From Luteimonas marina (lineage in GTDB: Bacteria; Pseudomonadota; Gammaproteobacteria; Xanthomonadales; Xanthomonadaceae), in NCBI RefSeq assembly GCF_007859325.1, contig NZ_VOHK01000001.1, positions 434,001-498,000 of the forward strand: a stretch of 64,000 nucleotides of DNA, given 5' to 3'. Shown piece after piece: positions 47,552 through 61,154 of this stretch. The stretch's first letter is position 1; each line of letters starts with the position of its first letter. Made by a program: the position numbers and the translations under genes. The notes beneath the pieces were generated by a model, which worked only from the letters and a program-made list of their open reading frames with translations, did not search any database and was not told where the DNA came from.

Positions 47552-48610
47552 ATGGCCGCACCACCGCCCGGCAGCACCCTCGATCCCCGCGCACGGCAGC
47601 TGCTGCGCACCCTGATCGCCCGCCACATCCGCGACGGCGGGCCGGTCGGCTCGCAGACCCTGGCGCGCCATGCCGGGCTCGACGTCAGCCCGGCGACGAT
47701 CCGCAACATCCTCTCCGACCTCGAGGAAATCGGCCTGCTGTCGGCGCCGCACACCTCCGCCGGGCGGGTGCCGACGGCGCAGGGCTACCGCGTCTTCGTC
47801 GACTCGCTGCTGCAGGTGCAGCCGCTGCCCAACGCCGAGCTGGCGCGGCTGCGCGGCGAACTGCCGGCCGGCGGCGGCACCCAGTCGCTGCTCGGCAGCG
47901 CCTCGGAGCTGGTCTCGGCAATGACCCACTTCGTTGGCGTGGTCTCGGTTCCCAAGCGCGAGCAGTTCGCCTTCCGCCACATCGACTTCGTGCCGCTGGA
48001 CGGCCAGCGGGTCATGGCGATCCTGGTCTTCGCCGACAACGACGTGCAGAACCGCATCATCCAGACCCGACGGCCGTACGACGCGTCCGAGCTGGAGCGG
48101 GTGGCGAACTACCTGAACGCGCACTTCGCCGGCCGGCCGGTGGCCGAGATCCGCGCCACCCTGGTGCGCGAGCTGCAGGCCGCGCGCAGCGAGATGGAGG
48201 CGCTGCTCTCGCACACCGTCGAACTGGCCGAGCAGGCGCTGGCCCCGGCCGCGGACGACGACATGCTGGTCGCCGGCCAGACCCGGCTGATCGGGGTCCA
48301 GGACCTGTCCGACCTCGACCGCCTGCGCGAGCTGTTCGAGGCCTTCTCCCGCAAGCGCGAGATCCTGCAGCTGCTCGAACGCACGATCCGGGCGCAGGGC
48401 GTGCGCATCTTCATCGGCGAGGAGACCGGGCTGGCGCCGCTGGAGGGGGTGTCGCTGGTGACCGCGCCGTATGCCTCGGGCGGCAAGGTGCTGGGGGTGC
48501 TGGGCGTGATCGGCCCGACCCGGATGGCCTACGACCGCGTGATCCCGGTGGTGCAGGCCACCGCGCAGGCGCTTGGGGCCGCCTTGAATCCGGATGCGCC
48601 GGCCCCATAG
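47552..48610 (+). CDS. hrcA: heat-inducible transcription repressor HrcA
   Basis: HrcA represses chaperone operons through CIRCE elements and needs GroEL for activity. The 352-residue product has an N-terminal winged helix (LDPRARQLLRTLIARHIRDG, GLDVSPATIRNILSDLEEIG, HTSAGRVPTAQGYRVFVDSL) followed by GAF-like and dimerisation domains. The ATG at 47552 (MAAPPPGS) is preferred to the GTG two codons earlier. It starts the hrcA-grpE-dnaK-dnaJ cluster. With no CIRCE in view, its target may lie elsewhere, for instance at groESL. Confidence 0.94.
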   Translation: MAAPPPGSTLDPRARQLLRTLIARHIRDGGPVGSQTLARHAGLDVSPATIRNILSDLEEIGLLSAPHTSAGRVPTAQGYRVFVDSLLQVQPLPNAELARLRGELPAGGGTQSLLGSASELVSAMTHFVGVVSVPKREQFAFRHIDFVPLDGQRVMAILVFADNDVQNRIIQTRRPYDASELERVANYLNAHFAGRPVAEIRATLVRELQAARSEMEALLSHTVELAEQALAPAADDDMLVAGQTRLIGVQDLSDLDRLRELFEAFSRKREILQLLERTIRAQGVRIFIGEETGLAPLEGVSLVTAPYASGGKVLGVLGVIGPTRMAYDRVIPVVQATAQALGAALNPDAPAP

Positions 48611-48654
48611 CTGGCGGGTCGGCGGCCTGACGACCGCCATTGCAGCCACAGGAC

Positions 48655-49161
48655 ATGACCGCAGAATCCACGCCCGACGCCGCGCCCGCGGCCGAAGAAC
48701 ACGACACCGCCGAGGCCCGCATCCAGGTCCTCGAGGCGGAACTGGAACAGCTCCGCGCGCAGTCGCTGCTCGACCGCGCTGACATCGAGAACCAGCGCAA
48801 GCGCCTGGAGCGCGACGTGCGCAACGCCTGCCGCTTCGCCAACAAGCAACTGCTGGGCGACCTGCTGCCGGTGTTCGACAGCCTCGAGGCCGCGCTCACC
48901 ACGGCCGCGGCCGACGACCCGCTGCGTGACGGCGTGGTGCTGACCCTGCGCGAGCTCGCGCGCGTGTGCGAGAACAACGGCCTGGTCGAGGTCGCGCCGG
49001 AGCCGGGCGATGTCTTCGATCCCGAGAAGCACAACGCGATGAGCGCGGTCGAGACCGCCGAGGTCGCGCCCGGCGCCGTGTTCCAGGTGTTCCAGAAGGG
49101 CTACGTGCTCAACGAGCAGCTGCTGCGGCCGGCGCTGGTCGCGGTGGCCAAGCACGACTGA
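48655..49161 (+). CDS. grpE: GrpE nucleotide exchange factor
   Basis: GrpE releases ADP from DnaK. The 168-residue product has a long N-terminal coiled coil (about 20-75; RIQVLEAELEQLRAQSLLDR, ADIENQRKRLERDV), the four-helix region and a C-terminal beta domain (FDPEKHNAMSAVETAEVAPG, FQKGYVLNEQLLRPALVAV). The ATG at 48655 gives a usual acidic N-terminus; a TTG five codons upstream is possible but less likely. It lies 44 bases after hrcA. Confidence 0.95.
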   Translation: MTAESTPDAAPAAEEHDTAEARIQVLEAELEQLRAQSLLDRADIENQRKRLERDVRNACRFANKQLLGDLLPVFDSLEAALTTAAADDPLRDGVVLTLRELARVCENNGLVEVAPEPGDVFDPEKHNAMSAVETAEVAPGAVFQVFQKGYVLNEQLLRPALVAVAKHD

Positions 49162-49185
49162 AGCTGAAAAACCCGCCGCCGGGCG

Positions 49186-49214
49186 CTTGAAGCGCCGCCG
49201 CGGCAGCCCCAGAT
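49186..49214 (+). promoter_or_regulatory. sigma-32 heat-shock promoter upstream of dnaK
   Basis: CTTGAAG (49186-49192), a 14-base spacer, then CCCCAGAT (49207-49214). This closely fits the sigma-32 consensus CTTGAAA-N(13-15)-CCCCATnT. It lies in the grpE-dnaK gap, 56 bases before the dnaK start, so dnaK can be heat-induced independently of hrcA-grpE. Confidence 0.75.
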
Positions 49215-49269
49215 ACGCGTCATCGGCGGCCCCGCCGCCCACCACACCGGATTCAAGAGGGAACCCACA

Positions 49270-51192
<1,923 letters not shown>

Positions 51193-51194
51193 TG

Positions 51195-51311
51195 GGTGAT
51201 TCGTAGTTCGTGATCGGGAAAAGCGGGGTCTCGGCTCCGCTTTTTCCGTCTCGAATTGCCGGATCGCGGCCTTTGCCTTTTCGAATCACCAATCACGAAT
51301 CACGAATCACC
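51195..51311. repeat. 20-base inverted repeat flanking the dnaK-dnaJ terminator
   Basis: GGTGATTCGTAGTTCGTGAT (51195-51214) pairs with ATCACGAATCACGAATCACC (51292-51311) except at two adjacent bases. The right arm is made of tandem ATCACGA units (also ATCACCA just before). The pair encloses the terminator at 51219-51245 and fills the 124-base dnaK-dnaJ gap. Confidence 0.75.
51219..51245 (+). terminator. intrinsic terminator between dnaK and dnaJ
   Basis: AAAAGCGG, ten-base loop, CCGCTTTT then T residues. It would separate most dnaK transcription from dnaJ, leaving dnaJ at a lower level. Confidence 0.7.
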
Positions 51312-51316
51312 GCCCG

Positions 51317-52450
51317 ATGAGCAAACGCGACTACTACGAAGTCCTGGGCGTTGCGCGCGACGCCAGCGAAGAAGACCTGAAGAAGGCCTATCGCCGCTGC
51401 GCGATGAAGTACCACCCGGACCGCAATCCCGGGGACCACGAGGCCGAGGTGCGCTTCAAGGAGTGCAAGGAGGCGTACGAGGTGCTGTCGGACGGCGGCA
51501 AGCGCCGCCTGTACGACCAGCACGGCCACGCCGCGTTCGAGCACGGCATGGGCGGCGGCAACGCCGGGCCGGGCTTCGGCGGCGCCGACATGGGCGACAT
51601 CTTCGGCGACATCTTCGGCAACATCTTCGGCGGCGGCGGCGGACGCGGCGGCCCGCGCCGCGGCGCCGACGTCGGCTACGTGATGGAACTCGACCTCGAG
51701 GAGGCCGTGTCCGGCGTCGAGAAGCGCATCGAGATCCCGACCCTGGCCGAATGCGGCGACTGCGACGGCACCGGCTCGGAAGACCGCAAGCTCGAGACCT
51801 GCTCGACCTGCCACGGCCGTGGCCAGGTGCGCTTCCAGCGCGGCATCTTCTCGATGCAGCAGCCGTGCCCGCACTGCCACGGCCGCGGCAAGACGATCGC
51901 CAACCCGTGCAAGACCTGCCACGGCAACGGCCGGATCGAGGAAGAGAAGGTGCTGTCGGTGAAGATCCCGGCCGGCGTCGACAGCGGCGACCGCATCCGC
52001 CTGGCCGGCGAAGGCGAGGCCGGCCCCGCCGGCGCGCCCGCGGGCGATCTCTACGTCGAGGTCCGCGTGCGCCCGCACGACATCTTCGAGCGCGACGGCG
52101 ACGACCTGCACTGCGAGGTGCCGATCCGCATCTCGCAGGCGGCGCTGGGCGACACCGTGCGCGTGCCCACGCTCGGCGGCGAGGCCGAGATCCGCATTCC
52201 TGCCGAGACCCAGACCGGCAAGGTGTTCCGCCTGCGCGACAAGGGCGTGAAGTCGGTGCGCAGCCGCGCGCCGGGCGACCTGTACTGCAAGGTCGTGGTC
52301 GAGACCCCGGTGAACCTGACCCAGGAGCAGCGCGACTTGCTGGACAAGTTCGAGGCGACGTTCACCGGCGAGAACGCGCGCCGACATTCGCCCAGGTCCA
52401 GCACCTTCCTCGACGGCGTGAAGGGCTTCTGGGACCGGATGGTGTCCTGA
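51317..52450 (+). CDS. dnaJ: chaperone DnaJ (Hsp40)
   Basis: DnaJ delivers substrates to DnaK and stimulates its ATPase. The 377-residue product has the J domain with HPD (His33-Asp35 in KYHPDRNPG), a glycine/phenylalanine-rich linker (about 75-115), four zinc motifs ([32 protein letters not shown]) and the C-terminal substrate domain. All parts of a type I DnaJ are intact. Confidence 0.97.
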   Translation: MSKRDYYEVLGVARDASEEDLKKAYRRCAMKYHPDRNPGDHEAEVRFKECKEAYEVLSDGGKRRLYDQHGHAAFEHGMGGGNAGPGFGGADMGDIFGDIFGNIFGGGGGRGGPRRGADVGYVMELDLEEAVSGVEKRIEIPTLAECGDCDGTGSEDRKLETCSTCHGRGQVRFQRGIFSMQQPCPHCHGRGKTIANPCKTCHGNGRIEEEKVLSVKIPAGVDSGDRIRLAGEGEAGPAGAPAGDLYVEVRVRPHDIFERDGDDLHCEVPIRISQAALGDTVRVPTLGGEAEIRIPAETQTGKVFRLRDKGVKSVRSRAPGDLYCKVVVETPVNLTQEQRDLLDKFEATFTGENARRHSPRSSTFLDGVKGFWDRMVS

Positions 52451-52525
52451 CGCGCGCCGCGCGGCGCGGGCTTGTCGGCCGCCGGGTGCGCGACCAGAGC
52501 CTCTTTGGCACAAACCACTACATTC

Positions 52526-52616
52526 CGTCGTCCCCGCGAAGGCGGGGATCCAGCGTCTTTGCTGTTGATTTCAAAGGCAAAGTCCCTGGATTCCCGCTTT
52601 CGCGGGAATGACGACG
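52526..52616. repeat. imperfect inverted repeat, GTCATCCCCGCGAAAGCGG family
   Basis: Left arm 52526-52553 and right arm 52586-52616 pair with a three-base bulge and a few mismatches. Each arm has an internal GAAA- or GAAG-loop hairpin (for example ATTCCCGC, GAAA, GCGGGAAT in the complement of the right arm). It lies between dnaJ and dapB and is a diverged copy of 7668-7743. Confidence 0.8.
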
Positions 52617-52656
52617 TTGGTTTACGTTCGGCATGAAACTGCTCTAGCCTGCACCC

Positions 52657-53364
52657 ATGACCACTCCCGTCCGCCTGCTGATCCACGGTGCCTCCGGCCG
52701 CATGGGCCAGGCGCTGCTGCGCCTGGCCACCGAGCGGCCCGGCCTGCAGGTCGTGGCCGCGGTGCAGCGCAAGGTCGACCAGCGCGTGCTCGACGGCGTG
52801 CCGCATTTCGCCAGCAGCGAGCTGGCGGCTGCGCCGGCCTTCGACGTCGCGATCGATTTCAGCCTGCCCGAAGCCTTCGACCCGGTGCTGGCGCTGTGCG
52901 CGGAGCGGGGCAGCGCCTTCGTCTCCGGCACCACCGGGCTGTCCGGGGCGCAGCGCGAGGCGCTGGAGACCGCGTCCGCGCGCATCCCGCTGCTGTGGGC
53001 CTCGAACTTCAGCCTCGGCGTCGCGATCCTCGACGAACTGGTGGAGCGCGCCGCGGCGGCGCTGCCGGGCTGGGACTGCGACATCGTCGAGTCGCACCAC
53101 ACCAGGAAGAAGGATGCGCCGTCCGGGACCGCGCTGTCGCTGGGCGCGGCGGCGGAGCGGAACGGGGCGACGCCGCGCTACGCCTCGATCCGCGCGGGCG
53201 ACATCGTCGGCGAGCATCTCGTCCAGTTCAGCGGCGCCGGCGAACGCATCGAACTGGTTCATCGTGCAACCAACCGCGACATCTTCGCCCGCGGCGCCCT
53301 GCATGCGGCGGCGCGGCTGGCGGGCCGCCCGCCCGGCGCCTACCGCCTGCGCGACGTGCTGTAG
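52657..53364 (+). CDS. dapB: 4-hydroxy-tetrahydrodipicolinate reductase
   Basis: DapB reduces the cyclic intermediate of the diaminopimelate/lysine pathway with NAD(P)H. The 235-residue product has the Rossmann loop IHGASGRMGQALLRLA, DFSLPEAFDPVLALC, SGTTGLSGAQREAL and the catalytic ESHHTRKKDAPSGTAL. It is about 35 residues shorter than E. coli DapB, mostly in the N-terminal half, but all motifs are present. The stop codon is supplied by an inverted repeat (53362-53439). The order dnaJ-dapB-carA is shared with Pseudomonas. Confidence 0.94.
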   Translation: MTTPVRLLIHGASGRMGQALLRLATERPGLQVVAAVQRKVDQRVLDGVPHFASSELAAAPAFDVAIDFSLPEAFDPVLALCAERGSAFVSGTTGLSGAQREALETASARIPLLWASNFSLGVAILDELVERAAAALPGWDCDIVESHHTRKKDAPSGTALSLGAAAERNGATPRYASIRAGDIVGEHLVQFSGAGERIELVHRATNRDIFARGALHAAARLAGRPPGAYRLRDVL

Positions 53365-53439
53365 GAACGCCTTCAGGCGCGATGCTCTGCTTGTCCGGGG
53401 CATCGGGGCGAAAAGAGTCGCGCCTGAAGGCGCTCCTGC
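53362..53439. repeat. inverted repeat containing the dapB stop codon
   Basis: TAGGAACGCCTTCAGGCGCG (from 53362) pairs with CGCGCCTGAAGGCGCTCCTG (53419-53438), with one mismatch. The first three bases are the dapB stop codon. It is of the same type as 9558-9630 (GGAGCGGCTTCAGCCGCG). Confidence 0.85.
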
Positions 53440-53527
53440 GGAAAATCGGGGCCGCCCGGGCTGGCGTCGCAACCCCCGTGCCGGTATCATTCCCGCTCGC
53501 CTGATTCCTCACGCCTCCGGACCGGTT

Positions 53528-53549
53528 CCGCCCGCTCCGGCGGTTTTTT
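53528..53549 (+). terminator. terminator hairpin in the carA leader, possible attenuator
   Basis: CCGCC, loop CGCTCC, GGCGG, TTTTTT: a compact intrinsic terminator ending 24 bases before the carA start. A -10-like TATCAT is at 53485-53490, so a carA transcript would begin upstream of the hairpin and meet it after about 30 bases. It may be an attenuator, or the end of an upstream transcript. Confidence 0.65.
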
Positions 53550-53572
53550 GCAACCCCACGTAGGCGAAGCCA

Positions 53573-54694
53573 GTGACCCAAACCGCAATCCTCGTCCTCG
53601 AAGACGGCACCGTGTTCGAGGGCGTTTCCGTGGGCGCGACCGGCCTGTCGGTCGGCGAGGTGGTGTTCAACACCGCCATGACCGGCTACCAGGAAGTGCT
53701 CACCGATCCCTCGTACGCGCGCCAGCTGGTGACGCTGACCTATCCGCACATCGGCAACACCGGCTGCACCGACCGGGACGACGAGGCCACGAAGGTCTGG
53801 GCCTCCGGGCTGATCGTGCGCGACGTGCCGCGCCGGCCGAGCAACTGGCGCAGCCAGGTGGCGCTGCCCGAATGGCTGCGCGCACGCGGCATCGTCGCGA
53901 TCTCCGGCATCGACACGCGCCGGCTCACGCGCCTGCTGCGCGACCGCGGCGCGCAGAACGGCGCGCTGATGGCCGGGGAGATCGACGTCGACAAGGCGCT
54001 GGAAGCCGCGCGCAAGTTCCCCGGCCTCAAGGGCATGGACCTGGCGAAGGTCGTCAGCACGGCCGAGTCCTACGCCTGGTCCGAAGGCCAGCTCGACCTC
54101 GACGCCAACGCCTTCGTCTCCGCGCCGCCGAAGTTCAAGGTCGTCGCCTACGACTACGGCGTGAAGCACAACATCCTGCGCATGCTCGCCGAACGCGGCT
54201 GCGCGCTGACCGTGGTGCCGGCGCAGACGCCCGCCGCCGAAGTGCTGGCGATGGAACCCGACGGCGTGTTCCTCTCCAACGGCCCCGGCGACCCGGAGCC
54301 CTGCGACTACGCGATCGCCGCGATCCGCGAGTTCATCGCGAAGAAGGTCCCGACCTTCGGTATCTGCCTCGGCCACCAGCTGCTCGGCCTCGCCGCGGGC
54401 GCGAAGACCATGAAGATGCCGCATGGTCACCACGGCGCCAACCACCCGGTGCAGGACCTCGACAGCGGCCGGGTGATGATCACCTCGCAGAACCACGGCT
54501 TCGCGGTGGACGAGGCCACGCTGCCGGGCAACGTGCGCGTCACCCATCGCTCGCTGTTCGACGGCACCAACCAAGGCATCGAATTGACCGACGCGCCGGC
54601 ATTCTCGTTCCAGGGGCACCCGGAAGCGTCGCCCGGCCCGCACGACGTCTCCCCGCTGTTCGACCGCTTCGTGGCGTCGATGGAGAAGCACTGA
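53573..54694 (+). CDS. carA: carbamoyl-phosphate synthase small (glutaminase) subunit
   Basis: CarA releases ammonia from glutamine for CarB. The 373-residue product has the N-terminal CPS domain ([36 protein letters not shown]) and a class I glutamine amidotransferase domain with nucleophile Cys265 ([15 protein letters not shown]) and [11 protein letters not shown] (His, Glu). It starts at a GTG. A terminator-like hairpin precedes it. carB follows after one base; carbamoyl phosphate feeds pyrimidines and arginine. Confidence 0.97.
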   Translation: MTQTAILVLEDGTVFEGVSVGATGLSVGEVVFNTAMTGYQEVLTDPSYARQLVTLTYPHIGNTGCTDRDDEATKVWASGLIVRDVPRRPSNWRSQVALPEWLRARGIVAISGIDTRRLTRLLRDRGAQNGALMAGEIDVDKALEAARKFPGLKGMDLAKVVSTAESYAWSEGQLDLDANAFVSAPPKFKVVAYDYGVKHNILRMLAERGCALTVVPAQTPAAEVLAMEPDGVFLSNGPGDPEPCDYAIAAIREFIAKKVPTFGICLGHQLLGLAAGAKTMKMPHGHHGANHPVQDLDSGRVMITSQNHGFAVDEATLPGNVRVTHRSLFDGTNQGIELTDAPAFSFQGHPEASPGPHDVSPLFDRFVASMEKH

Positions 54695-54695
54695 C

Positions 54696-57944
<3,249 letters not shown>

Positions 57945-57953
57945 GAGACCCGC

Positions 57954-58430
57954 ATGAGAGCACCCATGACCATGGCCGGCGCGCAGCGGCTGCGCGCCGA
58001 ACTCGAGGAACTCAAGTCGGTCAAGCGGCCGGCGGTGATCAACGCCATCGCCGAGGCGCGCGCGCACGGCGACCTCAAGGAAAACGCCGAGTACCACGCA
58101 GCGCGCGAGCAGCAGGGCTTCATCGAGGGCCGCATCAAGCAGCTCGAGGGCGAGCTGTCGCACGCCGACATCATCGACGTCGCCAAGTTGAACGCCGGCG
58201 ACAAGGTGGTGTTCGGCGCCACGGTGACGATCGCCGACGTCGAGACCGACGAAGAGAAGCGCTACCAGATCGTCGGCGACCTCGAGGCCGACATCAAGCT
58301 GGGCCTGATCGCGATCTCCTCGCCGGTGGCGCGCGCGCTGATCGGCAAGCACGAGGGCGACAGCGTGACCATCGCGGCCCCGGCCGGCGAGCGCGAGTAC
58401 GAGATCGTCAGCGTCAGCTACGGCGCCTGA
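57954..58430 (+). CDS. greA: transcription elongation factor GreA
   Basis: GreA rescues backtracked RNA polymerase by stimulating transcript cleavage. The 158-residue product has the N-terminal coiled coil with tip acidic residues ([19 protein letters not shown]) and the C-terminal FKBP-like domain ([20 protein letters not shown]). The start at 57954 ([11 protein letters not shown]) matches E. coli length and N-terminus. It lies nine bases after carB; a carA-orf-carB-greA operon is known from Pseudomonas aeruginosa. Confidence 0.96.
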   Translation: MRAPMTMAGAQRLRAELEELKSVKRPAVINAIAEARAHGDLKENAEYHAAREQQGFIEGRIKQLEGELSHADIIDVAKLNAGDKVVFGATVTIADVETDEEKRYQIVGDLEADIKLGLIAISSPVARALIGKHEGDSVTIAAPAGEREYEIVSVSYGA

Positions 58431-58437
58431 CCGGCCG

Positions 58438-59382
58438 ATGGCGGGCGCTTCGGCCACGCTGCTGTTGCCCGCCGCGCGCCGCTTCGGCGCGCAGGCGCTG
58501 TCCGCGACCGCGGCGCAGGCGCTTGGACGTGCGGATGCGTCCGGTGGCCTTGGCGACGGGCGGCGCGCGCAGTTGCTCCGGCACCTGCAGCCGATTCCGA
58601 ACCATTGGCCGATCGCGGCGCTGACGCGCCAGCTCGACGCCGGCGATGCCGCCGGCGCGGCCTGGCTGCGCGCCGATCCCTGCCGGGTGCAGCCCGACAT
58701 CAACGGCGCGCGCCTGCTCGGCCTCGGCGAGACGCTGGGGCTGACCGCGGAGGATGCCGCGCAGCTGCTGCCCGCGCTCAGGCCGCTGTTCGGCGACGCG
58801 GGCTTCCCGATCGACGCGCCGGTGGCGGCGCGCTGGTACCTGCGGCTGCCGCGCGAGGCGAAGGTCCCGGCGTTCACCGAGCCCGACGACGCGCTCGGCA
58901 CCGACCTGTTCGACCACCTGGCCGAGGGCAGCGAGGGCCGCCGCTGGCGCAGCCTGCTCAGCGAGGCGCAGGTGGTCCTGCACAACCATCCCTGGAATGC
59001 GCGGCGCGCGGAGTCGGGCAGGACGCCGGTGAACTCGCTGTGGTTCTGGGGCGCGGGCGTGCTGCCGGACCACGTGCGCTCGCCGCATGCGGCGTTCTGC
59101 AGCGGCGACGACACGGCCGCCGCGATCGCCGCGGCCGCCGGCATCCGCCGGCCGCTACCGGCGCGGTTCGAGCCGATCGAGGATGACGCGGTGTTCGACC
59201 TGACCGGCGCGCGCGACCTGTCCGCGCTTGAACAGGCCTGGCTGCAGCCGGCGCTGGCGGCGCTGCGGCGCGGCGAACTCCGGGTGCTGCGGATCGACAC
59301 CGAGGACGGTGCGGCGTTCGACCTCGCGCGGGGACAGCGCTGGCGCTTCTGGCGTCGTCCGCGGACGGGCTTCGGGGTTTGA
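58438..59382 (+). CDS. uncharacterised phosphoglycerate-mutase-like protein
   Basis: The 314-residue product resembles bacterial proteins distantly related to cofactor-independent phosphoglycerate mutase. The best segment is LHNHPWNARRAESGRTPVNS followed by LWFWGAGVLPD, like the NSLWLWG motif of archaeal-type enzymes. The metal-binding motifs of an active alkaline-phosphatase-superfamily enzyme are not evident, so it may not be catalytic. It starts seven bases after greA and overlaps recJ by four bases (TTGA), so it belongs to the same transcription unit. Function unknown. Confidence 0.7.
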   Translation: MAGASATLLLPAARRFGAQALSATAAQALGRADASGGLGDGRRAQLLRHLQPIPNHWPIAALTRQLDAGDAAGAAWLRADPCRVQPDINGARLLGLGETLGLTAEDAAQLLPALRPLFGDAGFPIDAPVAARWYLRLPREAKVPAFTEPDDALGTDLFDHLAEGSEGRRWRSLLSEAQVVLHNHPWNARRAESGRTPVNSLWFWGAGVLPDHVRSPHAAFCSGDDTAAAIAAAAGIRRPLPARFEPIEDDAVFDLTGARDLSALEQAWLQPALAALRRGELRVLRIDTEDGAAFDLARGQRWRFWRRPRTGFGV

Positions 59383-61121
59383 CCGCGCCGCGGATCCGGC
59401 GCCGCAGCGTGGACGTGCGCGGCGAGTGGCCCGACAGCGTGCCGCCGCTGCTGCGGCGCATCTACGCGGCGCGAGGCGCCGACGATCCCGTACTGGCGCA
59501 GCCGAAGCTGGCGCAGCTGCCGTCGCCGGATGCCCTGGGCGGGCTCGACGTCGCGGTGGCGCTGCTGTCCGACGCGATCGCGCGCGATGCACGCATCCTC
59601 GTCGTCGGCGATTTCGATGCCGATGGCGCCACCGCCTGCGCGCTCGCCGTGCGCGGGCTGCGCATGCTCGGCGCGCGCGAGGTGGTGCATGCGGTGCCCA
59701 ATCGCATGGTGCACGGGTATGGGTTGTCGCCAGGGCTGGTGGGGGAGCTTGTCGGGCTGAAGCCCGAGCTATTGGTGACCGTGGATCATGGGGTGGCCTG
59801 TCATGCGGGGGTGGGCGCGGCGAAGGTGCTCGGCTGGAAGGTGCTGGTGACCGACCACCACCTGCCGGGCGATGCGCTGCCGCCGGCCGATGCCATCGTC
59901 AATCCCAACCTGCGCGGTGACGGCTTTCCCTGCAAGGCGCTGGCCGGCGTGGGCGTGCTGTTCTACGTGCTGCTGGCGCTGCGCCGCCACCTGCGCGAGG
60001 CCGGCGCGTTCGCAGGTGCGGTTCCCGATCTGTCCACGCTGCTCGATCTCGTCGCGGTCGGCACCGTCGCCGACCTCGTGCCGCTGGACGCGACCAACCG
60101 CGCGCTGGTGTCCGCCGGCCTGCGGCGGCTGCGCGCCGGGCAGGGCTGTGCCGGGCTGCAGGCGCTGATCGAAGTCTCCGGCCGCAAGGCCGGGGCGCTG
60201 ACCGCGGCCGACATCGGCTTCGCGGTCGCGCCGCGACTCAATGCGGCCGGTCGGCTCGAGGACATGTCGCTCGGGATCGAGTGCCTGCTCACCGACGATC
60301 CGGGGCATGCCGGCGAACTGGCCGCGCAGTTGCACCGGATCAACGCCGAACGTCGCGGCGTGCAGCAGGTGATGGTCGACGAGGCCGAAGCCGCGCTGGC
60401 CGCCGTGCCGGCGCCCGGCACGGGCGCGCCGGCGATGGCGGTGTGCCTGTTCGATCCCGAATGGCATCCGGGCGTGGTCGGGCTGGTCGCCTCGAAGCTC
60501 AAGGAGCGCCTGCACCGGCCGGTGGTCGCGTTTGCGCCGGCCGAGCCGGGCAGCGAGCAGCTGCGCGGATCCGCGCGCTCGATCCCCGGGCTGCACGTCC
60601 GCGACGCGCTGGCGGCCGTCGATGCCCGGCATCCGGGGCTGGTCGAACGCTTCGGCGGGCACGCGATGGCGGCGGGGCTGAGCCTGCGGCGCGAGCGGTT
60701 CGCCGCGTTCGAGCAAGCGTTCGCCGAAGCGGTCCGCAACATGCTCGATCCGGCGCTGCTGCAGTCCGAACTGGTGACCGACGGCGAACTGTCGCCGGCC
60801 GAGTTCGACCGCTTCCACGCCGACGCGCTCCGCGACGGCGGCCCGTGGGGACAAGGGTTCCCCGAGCCGCTGTTCGACGGCGTGTTCGACGTGGCCGACT
60901 GGCGCGTCGTCGGCGAGCGCCACCTCAAGCTGGTGCTGCGCGGCGAGGGCATCGCGACGCCGATCAATGCGATCCACTTCGGCGGCTGGACCGGCGAGCG
61001 CCCCGCCGCGCGCTGCCGTCTCGCCTACCGGCTGGCACCGGACCACTACCGCGGCGGGCAGGCGATCCAGCTGATCGTCGAGCATCTCGCGCCGGCCCTC
61101 GATCCTGGCCCGCTCCTGTAG
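59379..61121 (+). CDS. recJ: single-stranded-DNA exonuclease RecJ
   Basis: RecJ digests single strands 5' to 3' in recombination and mismatch repair. The 580-residue DHH-family enzyme has VVGDFDADGATACA (Asp78, Asp80, Asp82), VTVDHGVACHAG (Asp136), VTDHHLPGD (Asp159, His160, His161) and ALGT-type VAVGTVADLVPLDATNRALV, then the DHHA1 region (RSIPGLHVRDALAAVDARHP, RFGGHAMAAGLS). It starts at TTG 59379, overlapping the previous stop codon; the N-terminus RIRRRSVD aligns with E. coli LRRREVD. The stop codon lies in CTCCTGTAGGAAC, a fragment of the palindromic repeat family. Confidence 0.95.
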   Translation: MTAPRIRRRSVDVRGEWPDSVPPLLRRIYAARGADDPVLAQPKLAQLPSPDALGGLDVAVALLSDAIARDARILVVGDFDADGATACALAVRGLRMLGAREVVHAVPNRMVHGYGLSPGLVGELVGLKPELLVTVDHGVACHAGVGAAKVLGWKVLVTDHHLPGDALPPADAIVNPNLRGDGFPCKALAGVGVLFYVLLALRRHLREAGAFAGAVPDLSTLLDLVAVGTVADLVPLDATNRALVSAGLRRLRAGQGCAGLQALIEVSGRKAGALTAADIGFAVAPRLNAAGRLEDMSLGIECLLTDDPGHAGELAAQLHRINAERRGVQQVMVDEAEAALAAVPAPGTGAPAMAVCLFDPEWHPGVVGLVASKLKERLHRPVVAFAPAEPGSEQLRGSARSIPGLHVRDALAAVDARHPGLVERFGGHAMAAGLSLRRERFAAFEQAFAEAVRNMLDPALLQSELVTDGELSPAEFDRFHADALRDGGPWGQGFPEPLFDGVFDVADWRVVGERHLKLVLRGEGIATPINAIHFGGWTGERPAARCRLAYRLAPDHYRGGQAIQLIVEHLAPALDPGPLL

Positions 61122-61154
61122 GAACGGGGCAGAGGTAAGAGCAGCCGCAGTCAG

